A stretch of DNA of 14,764 nt from an uncultured Alphaproteobacteria bacterium (lineage in GTDB: Bacteria > Pseudomonadota > Alphaproteobacteria > CALKHQ01), in contig CALKHQ010000237.1 of the NCBI GenBank assembly GCA_937988735.1, positions 1-14,764 of the forward strand, in the 5' to 3' direction. The translations under genes were made by a program, and so were the position numbers. Positions within the stretch are counted from its first letter, which is position 1. Each line of letters starts with the position of its first letter. Under the pieces are notes generated by a model, which searched no databases, was not told the origin of the DNA, and saw only the letters and a list, made by a program, of their open reading frames with translations. Positions 1 to 7,212 of this stretch are shown here, piece after piece.

Positions 1-206
1 AGCAGCGTCGCGGCAAGGCCGCTGGCAAGCGTGGCGAGGGTCGCCCGCTCGATCCCGGGTGCCGTGGCGAGCCGTCGCCAGCCTTCCGCCGACCATGCCT
101 CGGCCGCGACGGCGGCAGTCCCCGCCGCGATGGGGCCGAGCACGAGGACGAGGGTGAGAACCGGCGCAGCCCCGAGGCCCGTCCGGGTGGTGGAAGGCGT
201 CGGCAC
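1..206 (-). CDS. ynjC: YnjC-type ABC transporter permease, N-terminal fragment (cut by window edge)
   Basis: The minus strand has an open frame that starts at GTG (206-204), six bases after the ynjB stop codon and in the same frame, and runs off the window edge with 68 complete codons. The N-terminus has a hydrophobic stretch at about residues 14-30 (GAAPVLTLVLVLGPIAAG), then a periplasmic-looking linker, then TLATLASGLAATLL, which resembles the start of the first core helix of binding-protein-dependent permeases. The protein would be the inner-membrane channel that works with the YnjB binding protein just upstream. Third positions are GC-rich as in real genes here. The identity as YnjC rests mainly on the neighbour, because the conserved permease EAA loop lies outside the window. 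The transported substrate is unknown. Confidence 0.72.
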   Translation of the reverse strand, partial: MPTPSTTRTGLGAAPVLTLVLVLGPIAAGTAAVAAEAWSAEGWRRLATAPGIERATLATLASGLAATL

Positions 207-212
207 CGTTGT

Positions 213-1445
213 CTAGTTCGCGTAGCGCTCCGCCCAGGCGGCCTCAAGCAGCGGCACCCAGGCGGCATGGGGTTCGGCAAGCGTGGGGCCGAGGGCGTCG
301 GGGGCGAGGTCGGCGGGGCCGAGCGGCAGCGCGTCGAACAGGGCGCGGTCCTCGGGCGCGAGCCGGTCGAGGGCGAGCACGGTCGGGTCGCCCCACAGCG
401 TGGGATCGGCCTTGCGCGCCTGCGCCGCCGGTGACAGCAGGAAGTCGGCCACCACCATGGCGGCGGCGGGGGCGCTCGCGTTGTACGGGATGGCGACGAA
501 GTGGGTGTTGCCGATGGTGCCGCCCTTCAGCACGAAGGTGCGCACGGTTTCCGGCAGCAGGCCCTGCGCGATCGCCGCGGAGGCCTCGCCCGGGTTGAAG
601 GCCATCGCGATGTCGATCTCGCCGTCGTTCAGGAGCTGGCGCAGCGCGGGGTAGTTGGCGGGATAGGCGGCGCCGCCGCGCCACAGGTGGGGGCGGAGCG
701 CGTCGAGATAGTCCCACAGCGGCGCGGTCGCCCCGGCGAACGCGTCGGGCCCGGCAGGCGGGGCCGCGAATACCGCCGGATCGTCCGTCAGCGACAGCAG
801 GAGCTGTTTCAGGAAGGTGGTGCCGATGAAGTCGGGCGGGGCGGGGTAGGTGAAGCGGCCCGGTGTGCCTTGCGCCCAGGCGAGCAGTGCCTCCGGAGTG
901 GCCGGCGGCGCGGGCACGGTGGCGCTGTCGTGGATGAACACGAGCCGGGCCATGCCCCACGGCGCCTCCATCCCGTCGGTCGGCTCGCTGAAGTCGAGGA
1001 CGGTGGTGGGCTTGTCCTCGGTGTCGATCAGTCCGGCGTGGGGCAGCAGGGAGACGAACGGGCCGTAGAGCAGGCCCTGCGCCTTCATCGCGGCGAAGTT
1101 CTCGCCGTTGATCCACACCAGGTCCACGCTGCCGCCGGTGTCGCGGCCCGCTGCCGCTTCCGCACGCACGCGGGTGACCGCCTCCGCCGTGTCGCCGAGC
1201 TTGACGTGAACGAGTTCGATGCCAAACGCGGCGGCGACCTCGTCGGCGACCCAGTCGAGATAGGCGTTGATCTTGGCGTCGCCGCCCCAGGCGTTGAAGT
1301 GGACGGTCGTGCCCTCGGCGGCGGCGAGCACGGCGTTCCAGTCGGCGTAGTCGTCGGGCGACTGGCGCTCGCCGGCCCCGGCGCCGGCAAAGGGCAGGCA
1401 CAGGAGGGCGGCGGTCAGGACGGCCGGCCAGCGGCGAACGGTCAT
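213..1445 (-). CDS. ynjB: YnjB-family ABC transporter periplasmic substrate-binding protein
   Basis: This 410-residue protein resembles E. coli YnjB, the uncharacterised binding protein of the YnjBCD transporter (COG4134). Shared stretches include HFNAWGGDAKINAYLDWV (residues 49-66) and GGSVDLVWINGENF (104-117), which in this family lie at the N-lobe ligand cleft. Residues 1-25 are a clear Sec signal peptide (positively charged MTVRR, a hydrophobic core, then AGAGA), so the mature protein is periplasmic. The ATG start at 1445-1443 has GAGG five bases upstream. It is followed at once by the permease gene, giving a binding protein then permease operon. It is slightly longer than the E. coli protein (about 390 aa). 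The substrate cannot be read from the sequence. The family call is firm, the transported compound open. Confidence 0.88.
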   Translation of the reverse strand: MTVRRWPAVLTAALLCLPFAGAGAGERQSPDDYADWNAVLAAAEGTTVHFNAWGGDAKINAYLDWVADEVAAAFGIELVHVKLGDTAEAVTRVRAEAAAGRDTGGSVDLVWINGENFAAMKAQGLLYGPFVSLLPHAGLIDTEDKPTTVLDFSEPTDGMEAPWGMARLVFIHDSATVPAPPATPEALLAWAQGTPGRFTYPAPPDFIGTTFLKQLLLSLTDDPAVFAAPPAGPDAFAGATAPLWDYLDALRPHLWRGGAAYPANYPALRQLLNDGEIDIAMAFNPGEASAAIAQGLLPETVRTFVLKGGTIGNTHFVAIPYNASAPAAAMVVADFLLSPAAQARKADPTLWGDPTVLALDRLAPEDRALFDALPLGPADLAPDALGPTLAEPHAAWVPLLEAAWAERYAN

Positions 1446-1548
1446 GCGGGCCTCGCGTCGGAACGGAGCGGACCGCGCACTGTAGCCGACGCGGGGCGGC
1501 CGTTGCTGCCTGTCACACAGGATTGATGCGCCGCGACACGCCGGGGCC
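1446..1548 (-). promoter_or_regulatory. Short gap between era and ynjB; weak promoter-like elements only
   Basis: This 103-base gap separates the era stop codon from the ynjB start, both on the minus strand. On the minus strand TACAGT, at about 1480, is the only sequence resembling a -10 box, and no convincing -35 box sits 16-18 bases above it. A small inverted repeat, CCTGT-CAC-ACAGG (1509-1521), lies between the genes but has no T run, so it is not a convincing intrinsic terminator. Whether ynjB has its own promoter or is read through from era cannot be decided here. Confidence 0.25.
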
Positions 1549-2451
1549 TCACGCGTTGTAGTCCAGCCCCCAGGTGGCGAAGCGGTCCGGATCGTCGAGC
1601 CAGCGTTCGCGGACCTTGACGAACAGGAACAGGTGCACCTTGCGCCCCAGCTCCTGCTCCAGCTCCGCCTGGGCTGCCGCGCGCACCGGCTGAATCCCGC
1701 TGCCGCGCTTGCCGAGGACGATGCCCTTGTGGCTCTCGCGCGTGACGTAGATGGTCTGGTCGATGCGGACGCTGCCGTCCTTGAACTCGGTCCAGCTGTC
1801 CGTCTCGACCGTCAGCGCGTAGGGCAGCTCCTCGCGCAGGCGCAGGAACAGCTTTTCCCGCGTCACCTCCGCCGCCATCAGCCGCTCCGACAGGTCGGAG
1901 AGCTGGTCCTCGGGGTAATGCCAGGGGCCCTCCGGCATCCGCGCCGCGAGATGGGCCTTCAGGTCCTCGACCCCGTCGCCGGTCTCCGCCGAGATCATGA
2001 AGGTGGCGGTGAACTCGTGCATCGCGTTGAGCGCCGCCGACTGCTTCAGCAGCGCCGGCGGCTTCACCAGGTCGATCTTGTTGAGGGCGAGGATGGCCGG
2101 CCGCTCCGCCGCCTTCAGCTTGGCGACGATCGCCTCGTCCTCCGGCGTGATGCGGCGCGCGTCCACCAGCATCACCACCGCGTCGGCATCGTGGGCGCCG
2201 CTCCACGCCGCGGCGACCATCGCCCGGTCCAGCCGGCGCCGGGGGGTGAAGATGCCGGGCGTGTCGATGAAGATCAGCTGCGTCATCCCCGCCATCGCCA
2301 CGCCGCGCACCTGGAAGCGGGTGGTCTGCACCTTCGGGGTGACGATGGAGACCTTCGCCCCGACCAGGCGGTTGATCAGCGTGGACTTGCCGGCGTTGGG
2401 CGCGCCGATGATGGCGACAAAACCGCAGCGCTGCGGTTCGTTGCCCGTCAT
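1549..2451 (-). CDS. era: GTPase Era, 16S rRNA / 30S assembly factor
   Basis: A 300-residue Era GTPase, full length for the family (about 300 aa). The GTPase motifs are complete: G1 GAPNAGKST (16-24), the conserved TTRF segment (43-46), G3 DTPG (63-66), G4 NKID (124-127) and G5 SAE (154-156). The C-terminal KH domain has HKGIVLGKRGSGI (241-253), with GKRG as the GxxG RNA-binding loop. Era binds the 3' end of 16S rRNA and helps mature the 30S subunit at the inner face of the membrane. The ATG (2451-2449) overlaps the rnc stop as ATGA, a 4-nt overlap implying translational coupling. A longer upstream frame lies wholly inside rnc and is not used. recO, which often follows era in this class, is absent. 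Confidence 0.97.
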   Translation of the reverse strand: MTGNEPQRCGFVAIIGAPNAGKSTLINRLVGAKVSIVTPKVQTTRFQVRGVAMAGMTQLIFIDTPGIFTPRRRLDRAMVAAAWSGAHDADAVVMLVDARRITPEDEAIVAKLKAAERPAILALNKIDLVKPPALLKQSAALNAMHEFTATFMISAETGDGVEDLKAHLAARMPEGPWHYPEDQLSDLSERLMAAEVTREKLFLRLREELPYALTVETDSWTEFKDGSVRIDQTIYVTRESHKGIVLGKRGSGIQPVRAAAQAELEQELGRKVHLFLFVKVRERWLDDPDRFATWGLDYNA

Positions 2452-3185
2452 GCGCGGCGTCCCGCGTCGCTGGCCTCGGCCAGCGCCAGCATCCGCTCGG
2501 CGGCGAGCCGGGTCGCCACCCGCTTCGACGGCCCCTCGCCGCGCTGCGGCGGCAGCCCCTGGACGCTGACCTCGACGACGAAGTTCGGCGCGTGGTCCGG
2601 GCCGGAGCGCCCGGTCTCGACATAGACCGGCAGCGGCAGCCCGCGGCCCTGCGCCCATTCCTGCAGCGCCGTCTTCGGGTCGCGGGGCGGCGCGGGATCG
2701 GCAGTCAGCAGCGGCTCCCACTCCGCCTCGACGAAGCGGCGCGCCGCCTCGAGCCCGCCGTCGAGGTAGAGCGCGGCGATCACCGCCTCGCAGCAGTCGG
2801 CGAGCACGCCGGGATTGTCGAGCAGGTCCTGGTTCGCCTCCGGGCTGGCGACGCGGATGTGGCCGGCGAGCCCGATGCGTCCGGCGACCTCGGCCAGGGC
2901 CTCGCGCCGCACCAGGGCGGCGTGGCGCTTCGCCATCGCGCCTTCGCTCTCCTCCGGGAAGCGGTGGTAGAGCATGTCGGCGACGATGACGCCCAGCACC
3001 CGGTCGCCGAGGAACTCCAGCCGCTGCCAGGCCGAGGCCCGGCCGCCGTGATGCAGGCTGACGTGGGTGAGCGCGGCGCTGATGAGCTTCTGGTCGCGGA
3101 AGCGGTGGCCGAGCACCGCCTCGATACCGTCCGCCGGAGCTTCTGCTGCCTGTGCCTGCGCCCGGCGCCGCGGCGCGCGGATCAC
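2448..3185 (-). CDS. rnc: Ribonuclease III
   Basis: A 245-residue RNase III that cleaves double-stranded RNA, including the rRNA precursor. The signature RLEFLGDRVLGVI spans residues 55-67, with the metal ligands E57 and D61. The second acidic pair is D130 and E133 in LADCCEAVIAALYLDGG. A double-stranded RNA-binding domain covers about 168-236 (PKTALQEWAQGRG to ATRLAAERMLALA). The chosen start is GTG at 3185-3183, which overlaps the lepB stop as GTGA, matching the style of the rnc/era junction. It gives a short basic leader (IRAPRRRAQ) before the conserved IEAVLGHRF. An ATG at 3230 would add 15 residues and overlap lepB by about 49 bases, and seems less likely. Function is certain, the exact start moderately so. 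Confidence 0.95.
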   Translation of the reverse strand: MIRAPRRRAQAQAAEAPADGIEAVLGHRFRDQKLISAALTHVSLHHGGRASAWQRLEFLGDRVLGVIVADMLYHRFPEESEGAMAKRHAALVRREALAEVAGRIGLAGHIRVASPEANQDLLDNPGVLADCCEAVIAALYLDGGLEAARRFVEAEWEPLLTADPAPPRDPKTALQEWAQGRGLPLPVYVETGRSGPDHAPNFVVEVSVQGLPPQRGEGPSKRVATRLAAERMLALAEASDAGRRA

Positions 3186-3940
3186 CGGATCCCGTCGAAC
3201 AGCCGATCCCACCGCGTTGCGGCCGGCCATTTCCAGAACTCCCACAGCTCGGCAGACCTGTCCGTCGAGTAGAAGATGAACTCCGCCCGACCGACGAGAT
3301 TCTCGAACGGCACGAAGCCGACGTCGTCGCGACTGTCGAGAGAATTATCGCGGAAATCGCCCATCGCGAAGAAGTGGCCCTCCGGCACGATCCATTCCCG
3401 CGTGTTGTCCAGGGGCCAGGTGTCGCTGTACTCGAAGATCGAATGCTGCACGCCGTTGGGCAGCGTCTCGATGTACTCGATCACGTTCTTCGGCGTGCCG
3501 TCGCGCTCGATATAGACGTTGGGCCCGACCAGCTCGCGCTGCACCGGCGCGCCGTTGATGTGGAGGATGCCGCCGATCATCTGGATGCGGTCGCCGGGCA
3601 GCCCGACCACCCGCTTGATGTAGTCCTGGTCCGGCGCGGTCGGCTTCTTGAACACGACCACGTCGCCCACTTCCGGCGTGTCGGCGAAGATGCGGCCCTC
3701 GAACAGGTCGGGCGACAGCGGCAGCGAGTAGCGGCTGTAGCCGTAGCTGTACTTGGACACGAACAGGTAGTCGCCGATCAGCAGCGTCGGGCTCATCGAG
3801 CCGGACGGGATGTTGAACGGCTCGAACGCCACGGTGCGGACGACCAGCGCGATCAGGACCGCGTAGATGATCGTGCGGACCGTTTCGCCAAGCCCCGATC
3901 GCTTGGTCTTGGCGCGTTTGGAGATGAGCGAAATGGTCAG
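3182..3940 (-). CDS. lepB: Signal peptidase I (LepB), apparent non-canonical start (CTG or ATT)
   Basis: Type I signal peptidase, which removes Sec and Tat signal peptides on the periplasmic side of the inner membrane. The nucleophile is the serine of PSGSM (S48 from the CTG), the general base is K109 in YIKRVVGLPGDRI, and the conserved GDFRDNSLDSR follows at 194-204. The first ATG, GTG or TTG in frame is GTG at 3832, but starting there deletes the membrane anchor. The frame reads on upstream through GETVRTIIYAVLIALVVRT (18-36), exactly the N-terminal helix expected in alphaproteobacterial LepB. No standard start exists above this. The candidates are CTG (3940-3938, 252 aa) or ATT (3934-3932, 250 aa). 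The Shine-Dalgarno-like GAAGGGGA (3948-3941) is well spaced for ATT, with 7 nt after AGGGG. A sequencing frameshift joining the ATG at 3963 is the alternative. The coordinate given is the outer option. Confidence 0.93.
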   Translation of the reverse strand: MTISLISKRAKTKRSGLGETVRTIIYAVLIALVVRTVAFEPFNIPSGSMSPTLLIGDYLFVSKYSYGYSRYSLPLSPDLFEGRIFADTPEVGDVVVFKKPTAPDQDYIKRVVGLPGDRIQMIGGILHINGAPVQRELVGPNVYIERDGTPKNVIEYIETLPNGVQHSIFEYSDTWPLDNTREWIVPEGHFFAMGDFRDNSLDSRDDVGFVPFENLVGRAEFIFYSTDRSAELWEFWKWPAATRWDRLFDGIR

Positions 3941-3948
3941 TCCCCTTC
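3941..3948 (-). promoter_or_regulatory. Ribosome binding site deciding the lepB start
   Basis: GAAGGGGA on the minus strand is a strong Shine-Dalgarno-like sequence. It abuts the CTG candidate at 3940, which is too close, and stands 7 nt from the ATT candidate at 3934, which is near ideal. A tiny 8-codon frame (ATG 3963 to TGA 3937) spans the same site and ends on top of the lepB start, so reinitiation is also possible. Confidence 0.5.
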
Positions 3949-3990
3949 GGCAAGCAGGTCCATGGGCCGGGCCGACACGACGGCCCCCGA

Positions 3991-4017
3991 CATATACGCC
4001 GCGGCGGCGATGCGCAA
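3991..4017 (-). promoter_or_regulatory. Weak possible internal promoter before lepB
   Basis: In the 80-base gap between acpS and lepB, the minus strand has TTGCGC (4017-4012), a 15-nt spacer and TATATG (3996-3991). The spacer is short for sigma70 and the -35 match is partial. The gap also holds the GC-rich self-complementary core CGCCGCGGCG. It could give lepB-rnc-era some independent transcription, but the evidence is weak. Confidence 0.2.
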
Positions 4018-4020
4018 CGG

Positions 4021-4437
4021 TTATGCCCCGGCGCCCGCGGTTTCGGGAATCGCCGAAATGATCACCATCGCCTGGGCGAGGGGATATTCATCGGTGATGG
4101 TGAGCGCAATGTCGGCGCGATGGCCCGGCGGCAGCAGCTCGGCCAGGCGGGCGGCGGCGCCGCCGGTCAGCGCGATCGTCGGCTTGCCCGTCGGCAGGTT
4201 CACCACGCCCATGTCGCGCCAGTAGACGCCGTGGCGCAGGCCGGTGCCCAGCGCCTTGGCGCAGGCCTCCTTGGCGGCATAGCGCTTGGCGTAGCTCTCG
4301 GCGCGCCGGGCGCGGCGCTCGGAGCGGGCCTGCTCGACCGCGGTGAAGCAGCGCCGGATGAAGCGGTCGCCGTAGCGGGCGAGCGTCCGCTCCACCCGCC
4401 GGATGTCGATGATGTCGATGCCGATGCCGAGGATCAT
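4021..4437 (-). CDS. acpS: Holo-[acyl-carrier-protein] synthase AcpS
   Basis: A 138-residue group I phosphopantetheinyl transferase. It moves the 4'-phosphopantetheine arm from CoA to a serine of acyl carrier protein, making ACP competent for fatty acid synthesis in the cytoplasm. It begins MILGIGIDIIDIRRVER, with the Mg-binding Asp at residue 8. The second motif is KRYAAKEACAKALGTG (51-66), with the catalytic E57. Length fits the family (about 120-140 aa). The ATG at 4437-4435 lies 8 nt after the rsh stop, so the two genes are surely cotranscribed. pdxJ, which often sits directly before acpS, is missing. The residues after about 125 (IPETAGAGA) are an ordinary variable tail. Confidence 0.96.
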   Translation of the reverse strand: MILGIGIDIIDIRRVERTLARYGDRFIRRCFTAVEQARSERRARRAESYAKRYAAKEACAKALGTGLRHGVYWRDMGVVNLPTGKPTIALTGGAAARLAELLPPGHRADIALTITDEYPLAQAMVIISAIPETAGAGA

Positions 4438-4445
4438 CCGGCCCG

Positions 4446-6593
4446 TCAGCCCTGCTGCCGCTCGACGAGGCCGATCACCTTGTTGGAGCGGAGGTCGGCG
4501 ATGACGTCGTTCAGGTGGTGGACGTCCCGGACCTCGATGTCGATCAGCATGTCGAAGAAGTCGATCGACCGGTTGGTGATCTTCAGGTTGGTGATGTTGC
4601 CGTCGTTCTTGGCAATGATCGTGGTCAGCGTGCCCAGGCTGCCCGGCTGGTTGTCGATGGTGACGTGGAGGCGGCCGACGAAGGGCGTCTGGCCATTGCG
4701 GCCGGGCGTCCAGTAGACGTCGAGGAAGCGCTCCGGCTGGTCCACGAAGCGCTCCAGCGTGATGCAGTCCTCGGTGTGGATGGTGACGCCCTTGCCGGTG
4801 GTGACTATGCCGCGGATGCGGTCGCCGGGCAGCGGATGGCAACATCGGGCGAAGTGGACGGCAAGCCCCGGGATCAGCCCGCCGATCGGCACCCCGCGGT
4901 CGACGACGTCGTGCCGGTGCTCCGGCCCCTGGCCCGGCGCCCGTTCCTTCGGCTTCTGCGGATGCGCGGCCTCGGGGAAGACGGCGTGCAGAACCTCGGT
5001 CGCAGAGCGCAGGCCTTCGCCGACCGCGGCGTAGAGGTCGTCGATGGTGTCCACCCGGCAGTGCTGCAGCGCCCGCGTCAGCAGCTTGTCCGACAGCGTG
5101 TGGCCCTCCTGGCGGAAGGCCCGCTGCAGCATGGTGCGGCCGAGGTCGATGTATTCCTGCCGCTTCTGGGTGCGGATGAAGCGGCGGATGCGGGCGCGCG
5201 CCTTGCCGGTGACGACGAAGCGCTCCCACGTCGGCGACGGGGTCTGCGACTTGTTGGTGGTGATCTCCACCTGGTCGCCGTTGGCGAGCGCGGTGCGCAG
5301 CGGCATCAGCCGCCCGTTGATCTTGGCGCCGGTGCAGTGGTCGCCGATCTCGGAATGGACGGCGTAGGCGAAGTCCACCGGAGTGGCGCCGCGCGGCAGG
5401 TCGATCAGGTCGCCCTTCGGCGTGAAGCAGAACACCCGGTCCGAGAACATCTCGAGCTTGGTGTGTTCGAGGAAGTCCTCCGGGCTCGCCGCCTGTTCCA
5501 GGATCTCGAGGAAGTCCTGCAGCCAGCGGTAGCGCCGGCCGTCGGTGAAGTCCGTGCCCTGCTTGTACTGCCAGTGGGCGGCGACCCCGCGCTCGGCGAC
5601 CTCGTGCATCTCCGCCGTGCGGATCTGGATCTCGATCCGCTGCTTCTGCGGGCCGATGACGCCGGTGTGGATCGAACGGTAGCCGTTGGGTTTGGGCGTC
5701 GAGATGTAGTCCTTGAACCGGCCGGGCACGACCGGATAGGCGCTGTGGATGACGCCGAGTGCCTGGTAGCAGTCCGGCACCGTGCCGGTGACGATCCGGA
5801 ACGCCATGATGTCGCACAGCTGCTCGAAGCCGATGTTCTTGTGCTGCATCTTGCGCCAGATCGAGTAGGGCGTCTTCTCGCGCCCCGAAACCTCGCACTG
5901 GACGCCGCCTTCGCGCAGCACGCGGCCCAGCTCGTCGATGATCGCCTGCACCGTGAGGCTGCCGGATTCCTCGTGCAGGTAGCGCAGCCGCGCGACCACC
6001 GACTCCCGTCCGTCGGGATTGAGTTCGGCGAAGGCCAGATCCTCGAGTTCGGCCTTGATCGAGTTGAGCCCAATGCGCTCGGCCAGCGGCACGAAGATGT
6101 CCATCGTCTCGCGCGCGATCCGCCGGCGTTTCTCCTCGGAGCGGATGTAGTGGAGGGTCCGCATGTTGTGCAGCCGGTCGGCGAGCTTGACCAGCAGCAC
6201 GCGGATGTCCTCCGACATCGCGATGACGAGCTTGCGGAAGTTCTCCGCCTGCTTGGAATGGTCGGATTGCAGCTCGATCCGCGACAGCTTGGTGACGCCG
6301 TCGACCAGCCGCCGGATCTCGGGCCCGAAGTGGGCCTCGATGTCGTGGAGCGTGTAGTCGGTGTCCTCCACCACGTCGTGGAGGAGGGCGGTGACGATGG
6401 AGGCGGTGTCCAGCTTCAGGCTGGTGAGGATGCCGGCGACCTCGAGCGGGTGAGAGAAATAGGGGTCGCCGCTGGCCCGCTTCTGGCTGCCATGCGCCTG
6501 CATGGCGAAGACGTAGGCCTTGTTGAGCGCGGCCTCGTCGGCGGCGGGATCGTAGGCCTTGACGCGCTCCACCAGCTCGTACTGGCGGATCAT
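4446..6593 (-). CDS. rsh: Bifunctional (p)ppGpp synthetase/hydrolase (RelA/SpoT homologue)
   Basis: A long-type Rel/Spo enzyme of 715 residues that makes and degrades the alarmone (p)ppGpp in the stringent response. The hydrolase HD domain has all expected ligands: FSHPLEVA (H48), LLHDVVEDTD (H72, D73) and KLADRLHNMRT (D138). The synthetase domain has RFKDYISTPKPNGYRSIHT (292-310) and IEIQIRT (320-326). The RxKD form (R292-D295) is typical of bifunctional Rel rather than E. coli RelA. A TGS domain (about 383-445), the conserved ARCCHPLPGD (582-591) and a C-terminal ACT domain (about 640-712) follow, so ribosome and tRNA sensing is intact. The start chosen is ATG 6593, where family homology begins (MIRQYELVERVKAYDP). 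It has no clear Shine-Dalgarno. A TTG at 6692 would add 33 Ala/Pro-rich residues. The gene follows rpoZ. Confidence 0.95.
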   Translation of the reverse strand: MIRQYELVERVKAYDPAADEAALNKAYVFAMQAHGSQKRASGDPYFSHPLEVAGILTSLKLDTASIVTALLHDVVEDTDYTLHDIEAHFGPEIRRLVDGVTKLSRIELQSDHSKQAENFRKLVIAMSEDIRVLLVKLADRLHNMRTLHYIRSEEKRRRIARETMDIFVPLAERIGLNSIKAELEDLAFAELNPDGRESVVARLRYLHEESGSLTVQAIIDELGRVLREGGVQCEVSGREKTPYSIWRKMQHKNIGFEQLCDIMAFRIVTGTVPDCYQALGVIHSAYPVVPGRFKDYISTPKPNGYRSIHTGVIGPQKQRIEIQIRTAEMHEVAERGVAAHWQYKQGTDFTDGRRYRWLQDFLEILEQAASPEDFLEHTKLEMFSDRVFCFTPKGDLIDLPRGATPVDFAYAVHSEIGDHCTGAKINGRLMPLRTALANGDQVEITTNKSQTPSPTWERFVVTGKARARIRRFIRTQKRQEYIDLGRTMLQRAFRQEGHTLSDKLLTRALQHCRVDTIDDLYAAVGEGLRSATEVLHAVFPEAAHPQKPKERAPGQGPEHRHDVVDRGVPIGGLIPGLAVHFARCCHPLPGDRIRGIVTTGKGVTIHTEDCITLERFVDQPERFLDVYWTPGRNGQTPFVGRLHVTIDNQPGSLGTLTTIIAKNDGNITNLKITNRSIDFFDMLIDIEVRDVHHLNDVIADLRSNKVIGLVERQQG

Positions 6594-6732
6594 CCGGGGA
6601 GCGGGCGGGCGTGCCGAAGCGCCGGCGCCTGGGGCCGGGCGCTCCACCAGGTCAGCCTGGGTCCTGTCCGCTACTGCCTGCGCCTGCTCCAAGCGTTCAG
6701 ATCACTCCTCGGCCGTTCCGCCCCAGGCCTGC

Positions 6733-7125
6733 TCAGTCTTCCAGCGCCGCCGGGTCGTCCTCGAAGCCGCCGCCGGCGGACTCGCCATCGTCATCGCCGC
6801 CGCCCATCAGCTCGGACTCCGCCGCCGCCTGGGCCATCATCACATCGACGTCCGGGGTGGGCAGCAACGATAGCTCATCATCCTCCGGCTCATCAATGTC
6901 GGGCTGGCGTTGCAGCGAATGCACCAGCGAGGTGCGCAGCCGGTCGGGCTCGTTGTCGATCTCGGCGATCTCGCGCAGCGCGACCACCGGGTTCTTGTCG
7001 TTGTCGCGGTCGACACGGAGGCTCGCCCCCGCCGCGATCTCGCGGGCGCGATGGGCGGCCAGCATGACCAGCTCGAAACGGTTCGGAACGCGTTCCACGC
7101 AGTCTTCGACTGTCACACGCGCCAT
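6733..7125 (-). CDS. rpoZ: DNA-directed RNA polymerase omega subunit
   Basis: A 130-residue omega subunit, which helps assemble RNA polymerase and, with the beta' subunit, forms a ppGpp-binding site in proteobacteria. The conserved N-terminal part runs MARVTVEDCVERVPNRFEL, then VMLAAHRAREIAAGA and KNPVVALREIAE, as in other alphaproteobacterial RpoZ. Residues from about 77 form an acidic, Gly-rich, probably disordered tail typical of the longer alphaproteobacterial forms. ATG 7125-7123 has AAGGGG (7139-7134) eight bases upstream. A longer in-frame start at 7335 would read through the promoter region and is rejected. It is the first gene of the minus-strand cluster, directly before rsh, so the producer of the alarmone and one of its polymerase targets are cotranscribed. 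Confidence 0.96.
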   Translation of the reverse strand: MARVTVEDCVERVPNRFELVMLAAHRAREIAAGASLRVDRDNDKNPVVALREIAEIDNEPDRLRTSLVHSLQRQPDIDEPEDDELSLLPTPDVDVMMAQAAAESELMGGGDDDGESAGGGFEDDPAALED

Positions 7126-7158
7126 CAGGCAAACCCCTTGTCTGTTCGAAGGCCGGCC

Positions 7159-7187
7159 TGTATATCCTCGTTCCATTCGGAACTCAA
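7159..7187 (-). promoter_or_regulatory. Sigma70-like promoter of rpoZ and the housekeeping cluster
   Basis: On the minus strand TTGAGT (7187-7182) serves as -35 and TATACA (7164-7159) as -10, with an optimal 17-nt spacer. Each box matches the consensus at four of six positions. The start of transcription would fall near 7152, leaving a leader of about 27 nt before the rpoZ ATG. It is the best promoter seen in the window. Confidence 0.65.
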
Positions 7188-7191
7188 GGCT

Positions 7192-7212
7192 GCCTGTTGC
7201 AGTGCAACAGGC
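7192..7212. promoter_or_regulatory. Perfect 21-nt dyad, candidate operator between rpoZ and the NYN gene
   Basis: GCCTGTTGCA (7192-7201), one G, then its exact reverse complement TGCAACAGGC (7203-7212). The dyad ends 4 nt above the rpoZ -35 box and lies in the intergenic region between two divergent genes. That is the position of an operator or activator site rather than of a terminator. No T run follows on either strand. The binding protein is unknown. Confidence 0.55.

Noticed and set aside
3182..3832. Starting lepB at the first standard codon, GTG 3832
   Set aside because: It would delete the conserved membrane helix, while the frame stays open upstream and codes the expected helix.
4438..5898. 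In-frame N-terminal extension of acpS by 487 codons
   Set aside because: The extension is an alternative frame of rsh, rich in Arg and Pro. AcpS proper begins at MILGIGID, 8 nt after the rsh stop.
4515..7067. 850-codon open frame on the plus strand opposite rsh and rpoZ
   Set aside because: It is antisense to two genes with full family motifs. Its protein is Arg/Val/Asp/Gly-rich without any domain, as expected of a mirror frame in high-GC DNA.
7192..7212. Intrinsic terminator reading of the dyad
   Set aside because: Both flanking genes point away from it, the loop would be only a few bases and no T run follows on either strand.
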